Below are positions 33,058 to 43,629 of a stretch of DNA of 64,000 bases, one piece after another. The notes below the pieces were generated by a model, which ran no database searches, had not been told where the DNA came from, and saw only the letters and a list, made by a program, of their open reading frames with translations. The first letter of the stretch is position 1, and each line of letters opens with the position of its first letter. The position numbers and the translations under genes were made by a program. Location of the stretch: NCBI RefSeq assembly GCF_963576675.1, contig NC_088914.1:13867001-13931000 (forward strand), given 5' to 3'. The stretch is from Euphorbia lathyris (lineage: Eukaryota; Streptophyta; Magnoliopsida; Malpighiales; Euphorbiaceae).

Positions 33058-33606
33058 AACTCCCCCATTTTGATGTTGGCAAAACTATTCAGCGAAGAAC
33101 TCAGTATTGAGCTCCCCCATGATAGTTGACCTAATATAACTTAGCAAACTCCCCCGTCAGGGTTGAGCTACTGACTTAGTTTTACTCTAAACATTTAAAG
33201 GTTTAGTCGAGTAAGTATAAGGTCAGTTTTCAAATATAGGTCAGCTCATGAAACATATTCTATTTTACTCAGTGTTTAAGCGGAAGTTTTAACATTCAGA
33301 GGGCGCTGAGTAATTTGTTGTTCAATGAGTCTTATAAGACAATGTTTTATAAATATACAAGTCAATGTCAAACATGTTATCAGCATTGGGTACGATCAAT
33401 AAGTTTTATAAGCATTAAACATAGTTGATGTAATTGAAGATACATAATAACTTAATACTCAGCATCGTATATAATAACTCATAACTCAGGTTTTGGATAA
33501 AAAGATGCAAGTATTGATATTAATAGAGGTAGTCAGCGTATACAATAAAAGACAAAAGAAAAAACATAGAGACTACATATATAGCATATACTGAGCTAGC
33601 CTACAT
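33058..33606 (-). promoter_or_regulatory. Polypurine tract cluster of element 1
   Basis: Beside the 3' LTR, on the element strand, the G5 tract AAAATGGGGGAGTT is followed within about 110 bp by two more (ATCATGGGGGAGC and GACGGGGGAGTTTGC; plus strand near 33060, 33112 and 33151). Only the first abuts the LTR and would prime plus-strand synthesis. The remainder to 33606 is non-coding. Confidence 0.75.
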
Positions 33607-36459
33607 CTATTTCTTTTTCTTTTGCTTAGACTGACTAAGCTCATGCTGTGTTCTAGCTTGTTCTTTCTCCCCCGTTTTGTCAGCATCGGGAGGAGGAATC
33701 CTAAAGGCGTCGGTTAAGATGGCTCTGCTCAGTTCTGTGGACAGCCCCTTAAGTCTATCGACACTTTCATTGACGCCGTCAAAGATAGCAATTCCATCAT
33801 CTGAGACCTCTGTGGGTATATTGAGTTCAGCAGCGCTGATCATGCTTACTATGAAAGCTTGAGTTTTACCTATCCAGGTAAGTGCATCTGACAGACCAGC
33901 AACGACTTGATGAAATGTCTTTAGTAAGGCTGAGTCGTAGTATTGACGCTGAATATTGCTGTGACGTACATGGTTGAAGGTTTGTTTGGTGACAGATAAT
34001 ATCTCATTTTGCTTCATGGCATCAGTGTCCATCTCTTGTTTGTTCAAGTTCAGTAATCGAACAGCCTCTCCAATTTGCTCCACTAAGCATTGAGAATAGG
34101 AGACCATTTGCTCGTTGGTCTTGATTTGCTCAGTGTGAAGCTGAGCAAAGAGCATTTTGACTTCATCAGAAGTTGCATATCGCGTGTTCGCAGCTGACAA
34201 GGTCTGAACTTGACCTTGAAGAGTGTTGAGGTGTTGAACTATGGTCAGCTGGAGCTCAACCAGCTTTGTGATGGAATCCTGCTTAGGTTGCTGTGCTTGA
34301 ATGGAGACTATGACACTCAGCAAATCCTTGAATCCCTTAACTTCATTGAGAAGCTGAGTTACGTGGGAGAGCTGAGTTGTCTCAACAGTAGAAGACCCAG
34401 CAGCAGGTGGAGTGGTTTGATGAAGGTCTTTAATTAATGTTTGCACCGAGTCGATGATTCTTTTACCAGACTCGATGGCATGTAAGTAGCTGAGAGAGCC
34501 TTCATTAACTTGCCTAGTTTCCTCAGTATGACCGGTTGGAAGAGGAGTCAGAGGAATAACATGGTCAGTGACTGGAAGTGTGCTTTCAATCTGCACTTGA
34601 GTCTCGGGTAGAGCTGATTGATCGGCAGAAGTGTTGATTGGAGAAGAAGTAATTCGAATGTTGTCTATGCTGACTGGAGCAGGAATGTCCTGAGTCAGCA
34701 CAATGCTTGTAGTAACAGCATTGACGGGAATTTGCTCCATTTGGCTTGTAGAGTTAGCGGAAGCATTCAAGTCGGCGTGTTCCTTTGGTGAAGAAACACA
34801 GGCTTGATTTTCAAGAGAAGCCGATGGAGTAGAAGATGTTTGTCTTCTGAAAAATTTCAGCTTGAGTGTAGAAGGGTCTTTGGTCGACTTCTGGATAACG
34901 AGGTCAGGGACAGTTGGTTTTTGAACAGGAAGGTCAATGACAGACTTCTCACTTGCCTTAACTAATCTTCTTCTGCGAGGAGGAGTGTCAGCTTGGATAG
35001 ACTCTCCTGAGTGAGAGGGGGAAGTTTCTTCTTGATCAGCAGTAAGCTGGACAGCTTCTTGTTCTTCTCCAGCAGCCAACTCAGTATTGGTTGGCTCAGC
35101 TTCAACCTCACTAGCTGTCTCCTCGGAGTCAGTATCATCACTGTGTTCTTCTCCTTGTTCATCATCTTCTTCATCATTGCCATCTAACTCTTCCTCAACT
35201 TGTGCAATGAACTGATCATCCAGTTGCACATCATCTTCTTGATGTTCAGCTTCTGTTCCTTGACACTGTGTGTAGTGAGAATCACCAGGAACAACGATGT
35301 TAGTAGGGATAGCATCAATAGGGGTCAGCGTAGAAGACTTCTGTTTCTTTTGAGGTTGCTCATCAGCATCTGTTCTTTCCTCTATTTCAGGCTCATCTTG
35401 CCTGCTTCTCTTCTCAGCTGACTTAGGTCTCTCCTGACCTTGTTCAGCAGCTGACTTAGGCTTCTTGGCCTGAGGCTCAGCTTTCTTTGAAGGAGTCCCA
35501 ACAGCTTTCCTCTTTCGGGCAGCTGGAGCCTTTGTCCTTTTGCCCTTCTTTGGGACAGTTGTCTCCTCATCAGCCTCATCAGTAATTTTCCCTTTCTTAA
35601 TTGGCTGATTGTACTTTAAAGCCCTCAGCGAAGTAGCGGTTATCTCAGATCCTCTAGCCTTAGTTTCCTCAGATAGATCAATTTGATGATCTAAGAGGAT
35701 TCTGGTGATGAGCGAACCCAGCCTGAGAGTTCCAGTGCTCCTTAAGAAACCAGCAATCAAGAATACTGGCATATTGATCGGCTTGTATGTCAGCATATAC
35801 CATATGAAGCATTGCTCAAAATTCGTTGCTGAGGTGGTGCAGTTGATCTTGGGATAAATGAAGTAGGTCAGCAGATAGTGGGCCATCTTTTGGTGCTGAC
35901 CCATTGAGGTGCTGGAGATTTCTCCAGAGTGACCAGCGGGCTTGCAGAAGGTGGTATTGTACCCAGTTCCTTCATGATCCCCAGACCGCCTCAGTTTTGT
36001 TCCCTCATTCTTTAACTTCAGCAAGTTAGCAAGATAGGTAGGGTTTATAAAAATGGTCTTTTCCTTTACCACAGTTACCAGATAGTCCTGGTTGTCATTG
36101 GCAACTCGGAGGTTGTGGTAGAACTCCCTTACTAGGTCAGGGTAGGTGTGATCTCTAATGGAGAACAGCTTGGTCCAGCCATTCTTCGATATCCATTCAC
36201 AGAAGGGTTGCTCAATTTTTACGAAGGCTTCTGAGACCCATCTAGAGAAGTCTATCTTGCATTCTCTAACGTCTGCGAAAACTTTGGTGTAGGTTCTGAC
36301 CTTGGTCGGCTTTCCCTTAGATGAGGTGGCTTGGCCAGCTTTGCCTTTGCTCGGCGTAGTGACCTTTGTAGTTTCAGGCAAAGTAGCTTGCCTGGAAGGT
36401 TCATCGGAACTGGTCTTGGGGTGGCCGACACCGGAGATGTTAACGGAAACCTTAGTCAT
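33607..36459 (-). CDS. Sirevirus ORF3: putative plant transposon protein, 950 aa
   Basis: An intact reading frame downstream of pol, in the place where SIRE elements have their so-called env-like ORF. Residues about 60-280 resemble the plant-specific putative transposon protein domain: FCEWISKNGWTKLFSI, YPDLVREFYHNLRV, INPTYLANLLKL, MGQHQKMAHYLLTYFIYPKI, NFEQCFIWYMLTYKPINMPV, LRLGSLITRILLD. Residues about 290-350 are Lys-rich, 350-500 are acidic, 500-660 are low-complexity Pro/Ser/Thr-rich, and 680-900 look helical or coiled-coil. It ends in KQKKKK. No signal peptide or clear membrane segment is visible, so an envelope role is not supported by the sequence. A decayed relative lies at 52543-55398. 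Function unknown. Confidence 0.8.
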   Translation of the reverse strand: MTKVSVNISGVGHPKTSSDEPSRQATLPETTKVTTPSKGKAGQATSSKGKPTKVRTYTKVFADVRECKIDFSRWVSEAFVKIEQPFCEWISKNGWTKLFSIRDHTYPDLVREFYHNLRVANDNQDYLVTVVKEKTIFINPTYLANLLKLKNEGTKLRRSGDHEGTGYNTTFCKPAGHSGEISSTSMGQHQKMAHYLLTYFIYPKINCTTSATNFEQCFIWYMLTYKPINMPVFLIAGFLRSTGTLRLGSLITRILLDHQIDLSEETKARGSEITATSLRALKYNQPIKKGKITDEADEETTVPKKGKRTKAPAARKRKAVGTPSKKAEPQAKKPKSAAEQGQERPKSAEKRSRQDEPEIEERTDADEQPQKKQKSSTLTPIDAIPTNIVVPGDSHYTQCQGTEAEHQEDDVQLDDQFIAQVEEELDGNDEEDDEQGEEHSDDTDSEETASEVEAEPTNTELAAGEEQEAVQLTADQEETSPSHSGESIQADTPPRRRRLVKASEKSVIDLPVQKPTVPDLVIQKSTKDPSTLKLKFFRRQTSSTPSASLENQACVSSPKEHADLNASANSTSQMEQIPVNAVTTSIVLTQDIPAPVSIDNIRITSSPINTSADQSALPETQVQIESTLPVTDHVIPLTPLPTGHTEETRQVNEGSLSYLHAIESGKRIIDSVQTLIKDLHQTTPPAAGSSTVETTQLSHVTQLLNEVKGFKDLLSVIVSIQAQQPKQDSITKLVELQLTIVQHLNTLQGQVQTLSAANTRYATSDEVKMLFAQLHTEQIKTNEQMVSYSQCLVEQIGEAVRLLNLNKQEMDTDAMKQNEILSVTKQTFNHVRHSNIQRQYYDSALLKTFHQVVAGLSDALTWIGKTQAFIVSMISAAELNIPTEVSDDGIAIFDGVNESVDRLKGLSTELSRAILTDAFRIPPPDADKTGEKEQARTQHELSQSKQKKKK

Positions 36460-36912
36460 AGTTTCAGAAAAAGATTGGGAAGCTTTGAGAGTTTTTAGAG
36501 AGAGAGAGTGCTTTGCCAGAGAATTCGGTAAGTGTAAAGAAAATAAAAAATGGGGATTTACCCATTATTTATAGCGGTGAAGAGTGGATCTTATTGAATC
36601 CATGTGTCAGTTTTGCCTTGGGATTGTCAACCGATAAAGATCATGGCTTTTATGACACATTCGACGCATACATCATCCTAGGTGGCTATTCGCGTGCTTT
36701 TGCATTTAATGCAACGGATCTAACACTCAGCGTTTAGAATATAAGCGTTTTATATTCTGAGTGGTCAGTAGTATATAAAAGGATGATTTCTCAGTTTGAG
36801 ATTACTACTCGGTGTGCACATTTACTCAGTATAACAATCACTCAGCATGCATTTGCATAAATCATTCAGCGTAGTAATTCACTCAGCATAAATTTACATT
36901 TAGAACAGGAAT

Positions 36913-39900
36913 TTACTGAAGAGGATTAAACATACCAATGGCTTCTCTCAGTATGCTGAACTGTTCATGAGCCAGTGGCTTTGTGAAGATATCCGCAAGC
37001 TGCTCATCCGTTGGGACGTAGGTCAGCTTTATCTCACCCTTGAGTACATGGTCTCTAATGAAGTGATGTCTTATGTTGACATGCTTCATTCTGCTGTGTT
37101 GAATTGGGTTCTTTGATAGATCAATTGCACTTTTGTTGTCGCATTTGACCTCAATTGTCTTTGTTTGAACACCATAGTCTTCAAGTTGTTGCTTAATCCA
37201 TAGGACTTGAGCAACACAGTGACCAGCAGCAATGTACTCAGCTTCAGTGGTAGACAAGGCTACTGACGCCTGCTTCTTGCTGAACCAGGATACAAGACAG
37301 CTTCCTAAGAAATGACATCCTCCAGATGTGCTTTTTCATTCTAGCTTGTCTCGACCATAGTCAGCGTCAGTGTATCCAACGAGTGTAAAGCCATGCGTGT
37401 TGGGATACCATAAACCTGCGTTCACTGAGCTTTGCAAATATCTAAGGATTCTTTTTACAGCTATGTAATGAGATTCCTTAGGGTTAGATTGATATCTAGC
37501 ACAGTAGCATACTGAGAACTGAATGCCCGGTCTACTTGCTGTTAAGTAAAGTAGAGAGCCTATCATACCTCGATACAATTTGCTGTCTACCGACTTACCA
37601 TTCTTGTCAGCGCAGAGGACAATGTCAGTGCCCATAGGAGTGGATATTGGCTTGCAATTTTCAAGATCATATTTCTTCAATATCTCCTTGGCATATTTAG
37701 CTTGACTGATGAAGATGCCATTTTTCCCTTGTTTGATTTGAAGTCCAAGGAAGAAGTCGAGTTCTCCCATCATCGATATTTCAAACCCAGTCTGCATTTG
37801 CTTGCTAAATTCCTTGCACATTGACTCATTAGTAGCACCGAAAATAATATCATCCACATATATTTGAGCCAGCAGGGTATCTTTACCCTTTCTCTTAATG
37901 AATAAGGTTGTATCAGCTTTGCCTCTGACATAGTTTCTAGTCAGCAGGAAACTGGTCAGCCTCTCATACCAAGCACGTGGTGCTTGCTTGAGGCCGTACA
38001 GAGCCTTTTTGAGTTTATAAACGTGGTTTGGGAATTTAGGATCCTTAAACCCTGGAGGTTGGTTAACATAAACTTCCTCGTTTATAACTCCATTAAGGAA
38101 TGCACTCTTAACATCCATTTGAAACAGTTTAAAGTTCATATAGCTTGCATAAGCGCATAAAATCCTAATAGCCTCTAGCCTTGCCACTGGGGCAAAGTTC
38201 TCACCGTAGTCAATACCTTCTTGTTGACTGTAGCCCTGAGCTACAAGCCTTGCTTTGTTCCTGACTACGTTTCCTTGCTCATCCAGCTTGTTGCGGAAGA
38301 CCCATCTTGTTCCAATGGTCTTTTGACTCCTTGGATGTGGCACTAGCTCCCATACATCGTTTCTTCTGAATTGGTGAAGTTCCTCTTGCATTGCGCTCAT
38401 CCAGAATTCATCTTCCTCAGCATCAGCGAAGTTCTTAGGTTCCTGAACTGAGACGAAGGCTACATTGCTGAGGTACCTCCTGAGTTGGTTTCTTGTCATC
38501 GGGGTATTCTCAGCGGCATCAAGGATTGCACTCTCCGAGTGCCCTCTTGGAATCCTTATCTCCTTGGGTAGATTGATGTCTTGTGCTGTCTGTGTTTCAA
38601 CAATTTCTGCAGGTGTAGACTGGTCAGTGAAAACAATTTGAGGTTCACTTTTACCTTTGGTCAGCCCTTGAGGGAATGACTCAGCGGCTGTATCTTGATC
38701 AGCGGGTGCTGAGTGTGGATCATCCTCGGTCAGCGGCAGATATCTTCCTGCAGGGTTAGTTTCGTCGAACTCAACATGTACTGACTCTTCTAAAACTTGA
38801 GTTCGTTTATTGAAAACTCTGTATGCTTTGCTGTTTGTTGAGTAGCCTAAAAAAATAGCTTCACCAGCTTTTGAGTCAAATTTAGCTAGGATATCTTTGG
38901 TGTTTAAAATAAAACATTTACAGCCAAAGGCACGAAAGTATCCAATGTTGGACTTTCGTCCTTTTCAAAGCTCGTAGGGGGTTTTCTTTAGTATAGGTCT
39001 AACAAGAGCCCTATTAAGAATATAGCACGTTGTGTTAACAGCTTCTCCCCAAAAGTACTTTGGAAGCCTATGCCCACTCAGCATTGTCCTGGCTATTTCA
39101 ACCAAGGTTCTGTTCTTCCTTTCAACAACCCCATTTTGTTGAGGCGTCCTAGGAGCAGAAAAATTATGGTCAATGCCGCTGGCTTCACAGAATTCAACAA
39201 ACTGTTGGTTTTTGAATTCTCCACCATTATCACTTCGGATGTGAGCCAATTTTAGGTCTTTGTCATTTTCAAGTTTTCTAACCAAATTTGAAAATGTCTC
39301 AAAGGTCTCATCCTTGCTACTCAGCAAGATGACCCAAGTGTACCGAGAGAAGTCATCTACAATGACCAAGAAAAATCTTCTTCCACCCAGACTCAGCGGC
39401 TGGACTGGACCGAAGAGATCCAAGTGTAGTAATTCTAACGGACGCTTAGTTGAGACAATGTTTTTGCTATGAAAAGATTGTTTGGTTTGTTTTCCAGCTT
39501 GGCAAGCGTGGCATAATTGATCTTTTTCAAATCTAAGTTCAGGCAGTCCCTCAACCAATTGCTTTCTTGCTAATTTGGCCAGGAGGTCCATGCTTACATG
39601 ACCAAGTCTCCTGTGCCATAGCCAGGAATTTTCTTCCTTTGAAACTAAGCATACAGTTTTTGAAAACTTTTTCTCTAAGTCTAGCATAAAGACATTATCA
39701 ATCCGAGGGGCAGTTAAAATTAACTCATTTGTTTTTCCCTCGTATATTTTACATCCAGTAGCATCAAATATAACTTTTCTCTCATTGTCACATAGCTGAG
39801 CTACGCTGAGTAAGTTATATTTGAGTCCGCTGACTAGGGAGACTGACTCAATAGTAGGATTACCTCCGATGGTTCCTAACCCTACTATCTTACCCTTTTT

Positions 39901-40041
39901 GTTGTCTCCAAAACTTACGCTTCCTCCTCGTTTACGCTCAAACGTGATGAACTGAGTTTCATCACCAGTCATGTGCCTCGAGCATGCGCTGTCAATATAC
40001 CACATCTTTGACTTCTCAGCACACCTCAGGCTTACCTGCAT
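36913..40041 (-). pseudogene. Sirevirus element 1 pol (integrase, RT, RNase H), two nonsense codons
   Basis: About 1040 codons in one frame. First a GAG-pre-integrase part (MWYIDSACSRHMTGD, then LWHRRLGHVS). Next the integrase core with the DDE residues (LHLDLFGPV, IRSDNGGEFKN, PQQNGVVERKNRTL). Then RT ([40 protein letters not shown]), and RNase H (STTEAEYIAAGH, ADIFTKPLAHEQF). TGA stops sit at 38965 (probably Trp before) and 37336 (where element 2 has CGA, Arg). The first Met used (40041) lies just after the gag stop, in a different frame from gag. Confidence 0.92.
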
Positions 40042-40046
40042 TGTAA

Positions 40047-41789
40047 CTAGTTACTTTTAGGTACCCAATTCTTTTTGGGTCCTTGCTTGTTAGGTTCAAC
40101 AGGTAAAGCATCATATTTTATTTTATGGCGACATACTTGGACAGTATGGCCATTCTTTCCACAGAAGTCACAGCTGACTTTCCGTTTAGGATTTCTCACT
40201 GACTGGTTAGCACCCCAGTGCTGAGCGTGCCAACACACCTTTGTGGTGTGTCCTTTCTTCCCACAGAAGTCACACTGGACATTCCGCTGGGGATTCCATC
40301 TCTGTTGACCAGTACTTCGGTACTGAGCATTCAGAGGAATATTTCTTTTGTTTTGAACCTTTAGTTGGTTCTGGATATTTGTGACGTCCTTTCTCAGTTT
40401 CTTTGAATCTGATTGGACTTCAGAGACAGACTTATGTATGATCTCCATGTTATCATGCAAAGTTGAGTTGTCCTGAAGAAGGAATCTGAGGTCACTTAGC
40501 TTGACCTCTTCAACCTCGTCACAACGCCTGCTGAGTGCTCTAATTTTCTTATTACACTTTTTGACAAGTGTATAGAGGTCACTCAGGGCATTACCCATTT
40601 CGTTTCTGAGCTGGGGAAGTGATATTACCTCATTTGATTGCTCCTCATCGTCAGATGCAATGGAGGGGTCAGCATGCTCAGAAATGCACGGCTCAGCAAG
40701 TTCGTCAGCCATAAAACAGATCTTTGTTGACTCAGTGGCATCAGCTTTTGATGATGAAGACTCATCAATGTCGCTCCATGTTGCCACCATTACCTTTTTG
40801 CCGTTCTTCTTTTCTTTCCTCAGCGTGGGGCAGCTTGACTTAATATGGCCAGTTTGATGACATTCAAAGCATGTAATGGGCTTTGAGTTGTCCTTCTTGT
40901 ATTTGCTGTCGCTGGACTCAGCTTTATACTTATCAAACTTTCTGTAAGGCTTCTTAGAATATTTGTCATTCTTTTTGAACAGCCTTTTCATCTTCCTGGT
41001 GAACATAGCCATCTCCTCATCATCTGTTGAGCTTCCATCAGTGGAGTCAGCTTTCATGACAAGGGACTTCTGCTTCTTGTCCTCAGACTTTTCCTTCACC
41101 TCGAAGTTTTTCATTGATATCTCATGGGTCAGCAGCGAGCCGATGAGTTCGTCATATTTGTAGGTGGTTAAGTCCTGAGCTTCCTCAACAGCGGTCTTCT
41201 TTGCTTGCCAGTCTTTAGGAAGACTCCTGAGTATCTTCTTGACTTGTTCTTCCTCAGTGAAGATCTTCCCAAGTCTCTTGAGCTCATTGATGATGTTTGT
41301 AAACCTTGCATTCATGTCAGATATTCCCTCATCATTGTTCATTTCAAACAGCTCATACAGTCTCATCTGCTGGTTCACCTTGGACTCCTTTACTTTATTG
41401 GTTCCTTCGTAGGTGACCTCCAGCTTCTTCCAGATCTCTTGCGCCGACTCACAACCTGAGATTTTATTATATTCTGCAGCATCGAGCGCACAGTGAAGCA
41501 TGTTTATAGCCAAAGCATGATTTTGTAGCTTCTTGAGATCATCCTCTGTCCATTTGGCCTCAGCTTTAACAACTGTTTGGCCAGCCACAACTTCGACATG
41601 TACAAATGGACCTTGGACTATGGATAGCCAGGCACTCATATTTGTAGCCTGAATGAAATTTTTCATCCTATTCTTCCAGAAGGTATAGTTAGACCCGAAG
41701 AATAGGGGAGGCCGAGTAATGGATAGTCCCTCAGGTAAGATCTAAGTTGTTTGGTTTCCTGGGAGAAACCGAGTGCTGTTTTCGCCCAT
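40047..41789 (-). pseudogene. Sirevirus element 1 gag
   Basis: By comparison with element 2 the true start is MGENSTRFLPGNQTT at 41789; codon 16 is TAG where element 2 has CAG. The open part from 41666 (539 aa) holds the copia UBN2-type capsid region (LHCALDAAEYNKISGCESAQ, FTNIINELKRLGKIFTEEEQ, YDELIGSLLTHEISMKNFE). It then has three CCHC zinc knuckles: CFECHQTGHIKSSC, CDFCGKKGHTTKVC and CDFCGKNGHTVQVC. It ends at 40047, six bases before the pol ATG. Confidence 0.9.
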
Positions 41790-41837
41790 AGTGGGGATCA
41801 GCTCAAGGTGGTTAAACCTTTTACAGTGAGCTTTTAA

Positions 41838-41849
41838 GCTCTGATACCA
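41838..41849 (-). promoter_or_regulatory. Element 1 primer-binding site
   Basis: The reverse complement is TGGTATCAGAGC, complementary to initiator tRNA-Met, two bases inside the 5' LTR. Confidence 0.9.
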
Positions 41850-41851
41850 CT

Positions 41852-43190
41852 TGTTGGTCCCTTATCACGTTACAAGTATAGTTCCAATGGGGGGGTTAGG
41901 AACTATTTAAAAAATTTTGTTAGGGCAGACTTCTTTTTCGTGAGAAAAAAGGTTTTAACAGCGGCACTGAGTGAATAGCAAGATACTGGCTTAGTCAACT
42001 GATGACTAGGTCAGTTTCTTTGCTTGAGTCAGGAGATAGCACTTAGAGTCTATTCCTGAGCTCAGATATTCAATGCGCACAACTCAGCTTGACCTCTTTA
42101 CTTGGTCAGTTTTTGTTTAAGCAAGCAATAAATATATCAACGAGTTTAAGGTTAGAAATATGTTACTCAGCAGATTTATCCAGGTTCGGCCTCCAAGCCT
42201 ACGTCCTGTCCCCGGAACACGTTCCGAGATTTTGAATTCTCTACTGAGCTCTTTAACGGTAGAGCATCATACCTTTTACAATCTTAGAAACTGAGTATAA
42301 CAAGAGTACCTTCCTCTATACCTCTACTCAATCCTAATCTCTCGCTGAGTACTATAACCGAGTACTCAGCCTCTCCTTTCTAATCTCTAGAAATGATAAG
42401 TGTTTGTCCTAAACAACGATTGCTAAGACACCTTAGATGATTGAATAATCACTCTAGACTTTTACACAAAAGATATGAAATTTGGTGTAAGATTGCTTTG
42501 CTTTTTCTTGTAGAACTTTGAGTAGAATTTTGGTCAGCGTAATGACTTGATCAAGTTCTGTATGGAATGAAGCAACTGAAGGGCTCTATTTATAGAGACG
42601 TCTGAGGCATCGGTCATTTCGAATTTCGAAATAACCGTTGGAGGGAAACGGCTTCCTGTCGTTGTCACCCAGTCTTGCTCAGAGCTCTCGGCCAATCAGA
42701 TTTGAGTATCTTCTATCCTCGGTCAGCTTTTGGTCAGCTCGGCAGAATGTCTCTCCATTTATGGTAAGGTCAACTAGACAGCATTCTGTGTCTTCTGAAC
42801 TTTACCCAAAGTGGAAACACTTTGTCTGGAAGTTGTTCTTGCTCAGCTGCTGTCTTGTACTCTTTGTCGAATCAACTCAGCAGCTTCGTCCCGAAGTTGT
42901 TCCACGAAGGTCTTCTAGATCCTTCTTCCGTTGAGCTGCGTTTTGTACATAACGACAGCGTTTTGATATACGCAGGCCGAGTTGCCTTAAACTGTTTGAC
43001 TTGGGCTTTGACTTCCGTATTGGGCTTTGGGCCTTTTAATCTTTGTGTCTTATAAACAATTTAACTCAACATTGAACAAACACATTAGTAGAATAAATCA
43101 AAGCATTTAAACTTAGTGTGTTTAGAATATTTTTTAATTACTCTTAAATAATTTTGTCAAATCAAAATTATGTGGAAAGATGTTTCAACA
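41852..43190 (-). repeat. Element 1 5' LTR (right)
   Basis: A near-identical partner of 31720-33057; scattered single-base differences include TATAACG/TATCACG at the start and GCGGCG/ACTGAG. It carries the same TATA box, palindromes and shadow ORFs. Confidence 0.93.
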
Positions 43191-43195
43191 ACGGC

Positions 43196-43629
43196 TTCCT
43201 GTTGCTGTTTGTTGTTGCTGTTACGTTTTGCGGTTAGAAAAAACTGTTTTTCCAAAAAGCAGATATTCTCTGCTTTTGTAAAAGGCTGCTATTCAGATGT
43301 AAGAGGTAAACAGAAGGTCACTAACCAAACACCTACTACTGCTTTTCCAGATGTAAATGGCAAACAAAATGTCACTAACCAAACATCTAAAATTCTTCCT
43401 TTTGAAATGAAAATACAAACAGGAGCATGAAAAGAGCAACCAAACACTCTTAATTTTTTCACAAATACTAGTAGAACATTTATATGGATGACCAACTACT
43501 CCTACAAAAAATATTAATAAGATCAGCATGCATTAAACTAGACGTCTTTTAAAACTCACATGCATTCTCATAAAACCTCTCATTAAAATCCAAACCTATA
43601 CTTTTTTTCTACCCAAACAAACAAAAATC
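43196..43629 (+). promoter_or_regulatory. Upstream region of KCR copy A
   Basis: About 435 bp between the Sirevirus and the KCR start. It holds GTTGCTGTTTGTTGTTGCTG repeats, and two units of CAGATGTAA..GGTAAACAGAAGGTCACTAACCAAAC (near 43295 and 43350, with a third partial). The presumed leader is CAAACAAACAAAAATC just before the ATG. No clear TATA box was identified. The Sirevirus insertion at 43191 separates the gene from older upstream DNA. Confidence 0.45.

Larger units (their letters stand above)
31720..43190 (-). mobile_element. Full-length Sirevirus-type Ty1/copia element (element 1)
   Basis: An 11,471-bp element flanked by the 5-bp TSD ACGGC (31715-31719 and 43191-43195). LTRs are 1338 and 1339 bp. 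On the minus strand the order is 5' LTR (41852-43190), primer site for initiator-Met tRNA (41838-41849), gag, pol, a third ORF, repeated polypurine tracts, 3' LTR. Large LTRs, an ORF after pol, the ATTTTGATGTTGGCAAAA sequence beside the polypurine tract and three CCHC fingers fit the Sirevirus (SIRE/Maximus) lineage. LTR differences are few, so the insertion is fairly young. Gag and pol have premature stops; ORF3 is open. Confidence 0.95.

Noticed and set aside
35200..35421. Plus- and minus-strand ORFs overlapping ORF3 (33677, 34210, 34962, 35200, 35382)
   Set aside because: Alternative frames of a low-complexity acidic and basic region; no family match.
33607..36459. Reading ORF3 as a true viral envelope protein
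   Set aside because: No signal peptide, clear membrane anchor or cleavage motif is visible; the position alone is not enough.
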